A stretch of 64,000 nucleotides of DNA, from positions 561,647 to 625,646 of the forward strand of contig FJOG01000009.1 of assembly GCA_900073065.1 (NCBI GenBank), read 5' to 3'. The DNA is from Phialocephala subalpina. Lineage: Eukaryota > Ascomycota > Leotiomycetes > Helotiales > Mollisiaceae. Position 1 is the first letter of the stretch. Each line of letters starts with the position of its first letter. Shown here in pieces: positions 58,744 to 64,000 of this stretch. A program made the translations under genes and the position numbers. Below the pieces are notes generated by a model, which ran no database searches, had not been told where the DNA came from, and saw nothing but the letters and a program-made list of their open reading frames with translations.

Positions 58744-60289
58744 TTACCTTCTCAGGCCCTCCACCAAAATGTCTTTGTCAAAGCTACTAAACACGAGCCG
58801 AAAATGTCCAGCCGTCCCATTATGCTCCTCGCAAGGATGCAATCCAACCCCGCCATCGAGCAACTTCTGCGCGAGTTCAAACTCCCTCTCGCGATCATCA
58901 CTTGGCCCATTTGATTTCGAAGCCGGCAAATAAGGACTCAAATCGACGTATAAAAAAAATCCGGCATTTCCAGCAGTCAGTGTTAACTATCTTCGTGTTG
59001 AAGAGGGCCGTTGTGTCTTCATCACTTACCCTGGCTCGTACTTGATTCCTGCCTTGTCCAGCACTTGAGTTGCATATGCTCGACTGTCCCTCAACCTCTC
59101 TCGAGCAAGCTCAATAAATGATCTTACGAATTTGCGGTCTTCCAGGATCATTATTCCTACGGCGATTGACATCCCTGAAGGATTATGAAACCTCACATTT
59201 GCGGCAACTGCTTTCTTGAGCGTAGCATTTTGAGTTATCAAGCTCCCCAAGCGCAGACCGGCAGACCCGAAGTCCTGATCGGATCATCAGTTTTGTTTGA
59301 GAGACTTGGATGCGGAGATTTACCTTGCTCAGTCCATAGAGGGTGTGCAATCTATCTCTGTCTATGAGACCCTCAGGGTCTATAGAAAGAGCCGAGTTGA
59401 AGGCTGGACCATCGAAGCCGGTATCATAAACGGACAGGGCGTACACTTCGTCGCTGATCATATGGATCTCGTTCTTTTGGCAAAATTTCATCAACTCTCG
59501 TAACGTGGACTCCGGATAGCACCTTCCTATTCCGGTCAGGCCTGCCGTCTCGGAGACAAACCGACATTTCAAATGTCCGACATCGCGGCTGGACTTTACA
59601 TACCAAGTGGATTATGAGGATTCACAATCATGAGAACCTTGATCGTCACTCCTCTCGCCTCGGATTTCTCTAAAGCCTTCTGATACTGTTCGACTATTTC
59701 AGGGGCAAACGAGTCCACTCCCTCCATATCAGCATAAACAATGTTCAATCCAGCTGTATTTCCGAAGTCGAGCTCGAATCTTCCATACATTGGCCGAGCC
59801 ACCAAGGCTCCATCACCGGGATCTCCAAGAGCAAGACCAATCATTTCATGAATTGCTGTCAGTCCGGCTGCCGTGAGAATGTTATCTGACTTCACGGGAG
59901 AATGAGGCTTGAAGTACTCATTCATGTGGGCTGCCATAGCGGCTGGAAAGCGAGGACCGCCCATGGTGCTGTAGCGGTATGTGAAAGCTTCCGCTGGTAT
60001 CTTGTCCTGTACTATCTGAGCATCGAGCTAAAAAGCACAATGAGTGTGGAGGCAGAGGAGCTGTACCTTTTGCGATACGAAATCTTCGAGTTCTTGGTGG
60101 ACCAGACTCTGAGACAATCAGTCTAGGGAATGGGGAGTCTGGGCAACTTTGACATACATTCTCAGCCATACCGAAGGCAATGACTCCGTTTGGATTGGAG
60201 TCTTTGTCATATCGATCATTTCCACCAGGAGCGAACCTCCATGGAATGTCTTGACTTTTTGCCGCCTCGACACCTCTGTTGGACAGCAT
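58744..60289 (-). CDS. 1-aminocyclopropane-1-carboxylate synthase-like PLP aminotransferase
   Basis: Starts MLSNRGVEAAKSQDIPWRFA with GVIAFGMAEN, the ACC-synthase-type N-terminus. Later exons carry ILTAAGLTAIHEMIGLALGD, VLMIVNPHNPLG, GRCYPESTLRELMKFCQKNE, HMISDEVYALSVY and GLSK-DFGSAGLRLGSL. In this last motif the Lys binds PLP, followed by the conserved Arg of the phosphate site. Exon 1 is 60289-60158. The C-terminal part is NAGFFLYVDLSPYLPASKSN and HFRLVFSSFDKDILVEGL. The exon that ends at EPG (donor gtaagt near 59024) cannot be joined to NAGFF with a normal AG 3' site, so the gene may be broken there or use an unusual site. Fungal members are mostly not true ACC synthases. Confidence 0.78.
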
Positions 60290-61114
60290 TTTGACGATAT
60301 CGAACCTTGACTTGGCACTAGACGAGGATGACCTAAAAGAAGAGAACGAAGATGGAGTCAAAACAGAGGATTTTGAAGGAGAATCAGGTTTGATATATAA
60401 CCAAACAGGCGGGCGCCTTTTCATGACATCTATGGACTATTCCCAAATAGGAAAATGTTGCCATTGGTTGACAGAATGAACCCCCACTTTTGCTCTGTAT
60501 CTGGCGCAGAATTTTTGAGGCTCATGAGGACTCAGACAAGAAGGTCCCCGAGGAAGAGACTCTCATGTAGACCTATGAGCCCTACCATGTCCTGTACCTC
60601 ATATCAGATGTGCTCAAATCGACACGAGCCCAAGGGCTTGAATGTCCCTGAGAGTCTAGAACATTTGAATCTCAGATTTCAAACATGAGAAAGACACTTC
60701 ACTTATCTCTATTCTTCTTGAGAGAAAAGCTTCATATTGCATACAGAATGTTCGCGTTGAGCACCGTCTTTTGAGAAATTGCCATTATGATGTCCGAGCC
60801 AGACCCGGACATTCAGCGCTCGCATTCATAAATAGTTGATCAAGCTACTTGGCTTAACTCTTGCCCGCTCGCCCGGATCTGTCATCAGAATGTCAAAAGG
60901 AGGAGTTGATCTGGAAATCTGAAGATGGCTGAGTGGACTGTCATCTCAAGTCTGTATCACATGACAGGCTGCATAGCCTAGTAGGCATCCTCGAATTGTG
61001 GCTCAGCGTTCTGAGTTCGTCCTCGACTGCTAGACTTCTTTTAAATTCTCAAATGTCAGAAAGAGATAGACTGTCGCCTTCATCAAGGAAAGGGAGTTGA
61101 TATACTCACGTGGA
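60290..61114. other. intergenic, no gene seen
   Basis: Upstream of the aminotransferase-like gene. One AATGTCCC at 60641-60648. No gene supported. Confidence 0.45.
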
Positions 61115-61748
61115 GTACAATCGGTTCCAGGGGTTGTCCGTGAATCACGTGCTAAGGTATCGCTAATTTAAATCTCTAATAACTAAATAACTATTTAAGT
61201 AATTAATATAATATATATATTAAAATAAAGTTCAATTAATTCTCTTTTTAAAAAATATAAAATATAAAACTTTAAATTTTATAATAAAATCTTTATTTAA
61301 AAAATTTAAAATAAACTTTTTTTTACTTTTTTATATATTTTTTAAATTGCTTTTTTTTAGATTAATATATATTGAAAATTAAAATCTTTTAATTTGAAAT
61401 TAATTTAATGTATTTGAATTATAAATTCCTTAATTTTTAAATATATATATAAATCTTTTAAAGAAATTTAAAATTTTCAAAATATAGTATTTTTTGGATT
61501 TTCGTAGATTTTCGCTTAATTTTAATGTATTTTAATTAAAATTTGTTTAATAAAATATATTATATATTAAACTTTAATTAAAAACTTAATATTAAAATTA
61601 AAAGTTAATATAGAAAAATAGTTTCGGAATCTAAAATTAAAGTTTCAAGTTAAAATGTCTATATATTGTAAAATAAATTAATTTTAAAGGCAAATGTACC
61701 GATTTCACATATAAAAAATTCACGGACAACCCCTGGAACCGATTGTAC
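61115..61748. mobile_element. TIR-bounded AT-rich element (RIP-like MITE / DNA transposon relic)
   Basis: A perfect 31-bp inverted repeat begins at 61115 and its complement ends at 61748 (first bases GTACAATCGGTTCCAGG, inner end TCCGTGAAT). The ends read TA|CAATCGG ... CCGATTG|TA, consistent with a TA target duplication of Tc1/mariner-type elements, though GTAC is also possible. The roughly 570 bp between the arms is extremely AT-rich with no open frame, while the arms keep normal GC, suggesting repeat-induced point mutation of the interior or a non-autonomous element. No transposase remains. Confidence 0.85.
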
Positions 61749-62439
61749 AAGCAAGGAACCCTTGCAACCACCTCGGTTCTAACGTTTCCCCTTTTCCTCT
61801 TCATTTCCCCTCCGCCAAAATCCTCAGCAGTTGCATTGAAGTATCTCCCCCAATGACCACCATCCCAGACCCCTCACTCCAACATTTCGAGCCTCCAACC
61901 TCTACCGGCATTTATCCCCTTTTACCCATCAACTAAAAAACCGTCCAACCTTCTCCCGTCCACAAACGCTCCCCAAATCCAAAACCGGCGCTCTCCAAAG
62001 GACGGAATAAATCCCCACCAAATCCATCGGTCACGCACATAAGCATCAGATCTTCGTTTCCAAGAAATGATCATCTTGCTTCGGCGCCACCTTTCAATTG
62101 GCGGAATCATGTTTGAAACTCGGGAGCGATGCGGCCATCTCCACTAGCACCCCTGAAAAGTCGGGATCAGGGACTATTCGAGAAAGTTAAATGCCGGGTA
62201 TGATCGTTTTGTTTGGATGCTTGGGTGATGGTGTCCACAATGGTACACGGAGGATGTTCACCTGTGGTTTTGTTGCGGGGTAGGATGGAGACGGTTTCTC
62301 CTTTTCATCTCATAATTTCGAATTCGCTATGCGAGCTCGGATTCAGGGCCATAAGTATGGAACTGTCCCTCCCAGATTTTCTTGGCCAGTCTCGTACTCT
62401 CATTCAGCTTTTCCCATACCAATTGTACCTTTGACCATC
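61749..62439. other. GH12 upstream region
   Basis: C/T-rich and promoter-like sequence up to the endoglucanase start. No separate gene supported. Confidence 0.5.
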
Positions 62440-63294
62440 ATGAAGTTCACTCAAGTTTTTCTTCCCCTTGCTATCTCCGCTGCTGCGGTTGCAGTCCCCA
62501 CTGCCACTCTCGACAAGCGCGCCACTACCATCTGTGGGCAATGGGACTCTGTGGTTACGGGCACTTACACCGTCTACCAAGATCTCTGGGGTGAGTCTGC
62601 AGCAACCTCTGGATCTCAGTGCACGACCGTGAACTCGCTGTCTGGCACCACACTTGCTTGGTCTACCTCTTGGACATGGGCTGGTGGTTCAAGCTCAGTC
62701 AAGTCCTACGCCAATGCTGTTGTGACGCAGTCATCCATCAAGCAGATCTCAGCCATCAGTTCTATCCCTTCCACTTGGAGTTGGAGGTAAGTTACTTTAG
62801 TCCTTTCTCGGAAGTCCTCGGTAACATAGTACTTCCAGCTACACCGGCTCCTCCATCGTGGCCGATGTCTCCTACGACATGTTCACCTCATCCACCGCAA
62901 CGGGATCGAATGAGTACGAGATTATGATCTGGCTAGCCGCTCTCGGAGGAGCTGGACCGATTTCATCTACTGGCTCTGCTATCGCCACTGTGACCATCAA
63001 TAGTGTGAGCTGGAACCTGTACAAGGGACCAAACGGCTCGACAACCGTCTACAGCTTTGTTGCTAGCAGCTCCGCTACGAGCTATTCTGGAGATATCAAG
63101 AATTTTTTCACCTACTTGGCGACTTATCAGAGCTACCCAACGTCGCAGTACTTGACTAGTATTGGTGCGGGGACCGAGCCTTTCACTGGTATGTTGGAAG
63201 ATGTTTGGAACAGGAGAGAGGGAGAGATTGCTGACAATTATCAGGCTCTTCTGCTGTCTTCACCACTTCGGCGTACAGCACTGTTGTCAACTAA
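62440..63294 (+). CDS. GH12 family endoglucanase / xyloglucanase
   Basis: Three exons: 62440-62786, 62839-63188 and 63245-63294, giving 248 aa. ATG 62440 starts a signal peptide ([20 protein letters not shown]) and a Kex-like DKR. The mature start [20 protein letters not shown] with LWGES is typical of GH12. Catalytic acids: Glu in [10 protein letters not shown] (nucleophile) and Glu in GAGTEPFTG (acid/base). Cys of ICGQW and SQCTTV form the usual N-terminal disulfide. Secreted enzyme cleaving beta-1,4-glucan or xyloglucan. The longer frame starting at 62329 is upstream leader without similarity. Confidence 0.95.
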
Positions 63295-64000
63295 AGAAGA
63301 AAAAACGATGCACGAACGCTCACGAGGAAGAGGATGATATGATGAAATGGGGAGACGAGGAAGGAGAAAATTCTTGTACATACTTGGATGTTTTGTACAT
63401 ACGGCACTATGTTAAAGATCAATGAATTTTGACTTCGGGATTCATCTTTGGAACCCCATGCAACATCCTTGTGACTGCTGTCCCATGGCAATCCAAAGTT
63501 CGAGGCTCGTCGGACTCCCCATGCTGACAAGGTGGCTGATTGGATCACGAACATCAGTTCGAAGAAGCCTCCATACAGCCGACCATAGCCGCGACGGAGG
63601 AGAGCGAGTAGTGTTCGGTGTTCGCAGAATCAGAGAGTGTGAAAGCCGTGGGTGAGGTTGCTCATATATAGCTCCGCCTTCGCTGCTCTCGCCCAGTATC
63701 GACGCTTCCGGGAAACGGGCCCATTGAGTCTGCTGTCCCACAAGCGGTTGAAAGAAAGTATAACGCCGAGGGGCCTCAGCCTTCTTGTCGCAGTGAGGTA
63801 TACACAGGTGCAGAGCCTCCTAGACAGCCTCGGCCATGCATTCTGAGTCTCTGACAGGTTGCCTTCCCTTTCAGGAGAATGAAATACCAATGCCTCATCC
63901 TACGAGGCAAGCATTCCACTCCTGCATAGATGCCTCGAGATATGCCAGGCCGCAGTCCTGTATCAATGTACTGTACCCTTCCCAAACATGCGGATATTGA
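63295..64000. other. 3' flank, no gene seen
   Basis: 3' UTR of GH12 and further sequence without a supported gene up to the window end. Confidence 0.5.

Overview
The window is nuclear DNA from a filamentous ascomycete. Genes on both strands are broken by short (about 45-70 nt) GT-AG introns, intergenic spaces are short, and the gene set is typical of Pezizomycotina: URA3/pyrG-type OMP decarboxylase, mitochondrial EF-Tu, SSA-type Hsp70, YME2, SPT20, a Pth11-like rhodopsin-domain receptor, GH12, and a Fungal_trans_2 regulator. Protein style suggests Leotiomycetes (Helotiales-like), but that is inference. One 584-base assembly gap lies at 21084-21667.

Layout. 0-12 kb is dense and conserved: a HAM1-like protein (+), an MFS sugar transporter (-) with a 5-nt microexon, OMP decarboxylase (-), an arylsulfatase (+) and mitochondrial EF-Tu (+). 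OMP decarboxylase and the sulfatase are divergent, and the DNA between them holds a perfect 250-bp tandem duplication. 12.6-18.8 kb is a decayed accessory zone: a broken hypothetical gene, ORF remnants, and a SUMO/Smt3 pseudogene with an internal 100-bp duplication. 18.8-21 kb holds a protein with a zinc-deaminase-like HxE...PCxxC signature, next to the gap. 22.5-29.1 kb holds ribosomal protein eS19 (13 exons in about 1.4 kb, one intron apparently ending in TG) divergent from a secreted serine/threonine-rich protein whose low-complexity part is encoded by an array of phase-0 mini-exons. 29.1-34.2 kb is gene-free and enriched in the octamer AATGTCCC.

34.2-48.9 kb returns to ordinary genes: Hsp70 with a heat-shock-element-like promoter, an MDR dehydrogenase, a secreted protein with an apparent frameshift, a cell-surface protein with two KNH-type Ig-like repeats, a rhodopsin-domain membrane protein, and YME2 (with a GC-AG intron). 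50.6-60.3 kb carries a small secreted protein, a twin-CX9C Emi1-like protein, SPT20 (SAGA), a Zn-cluster-less fungal regulator, and an ACC-synthase-like aminotransferase. 61.1-61.7 kb is a compact extremely AT-rich element with perfect 31-bp terminal inverted repeats, probably a RIP-mutated MITE or DNA transposon relic. The window closes with a GH12 endoglucanase.

There is no single operon-like system. The more unusual signals are the non-AG 3' splice sites, the mini-exon array, the deaminase-like protein, the octamer enrichment, the TIR element and the pseudogene cluster. All exon boundaries were inferred by eye from frame continuity and family conservation.
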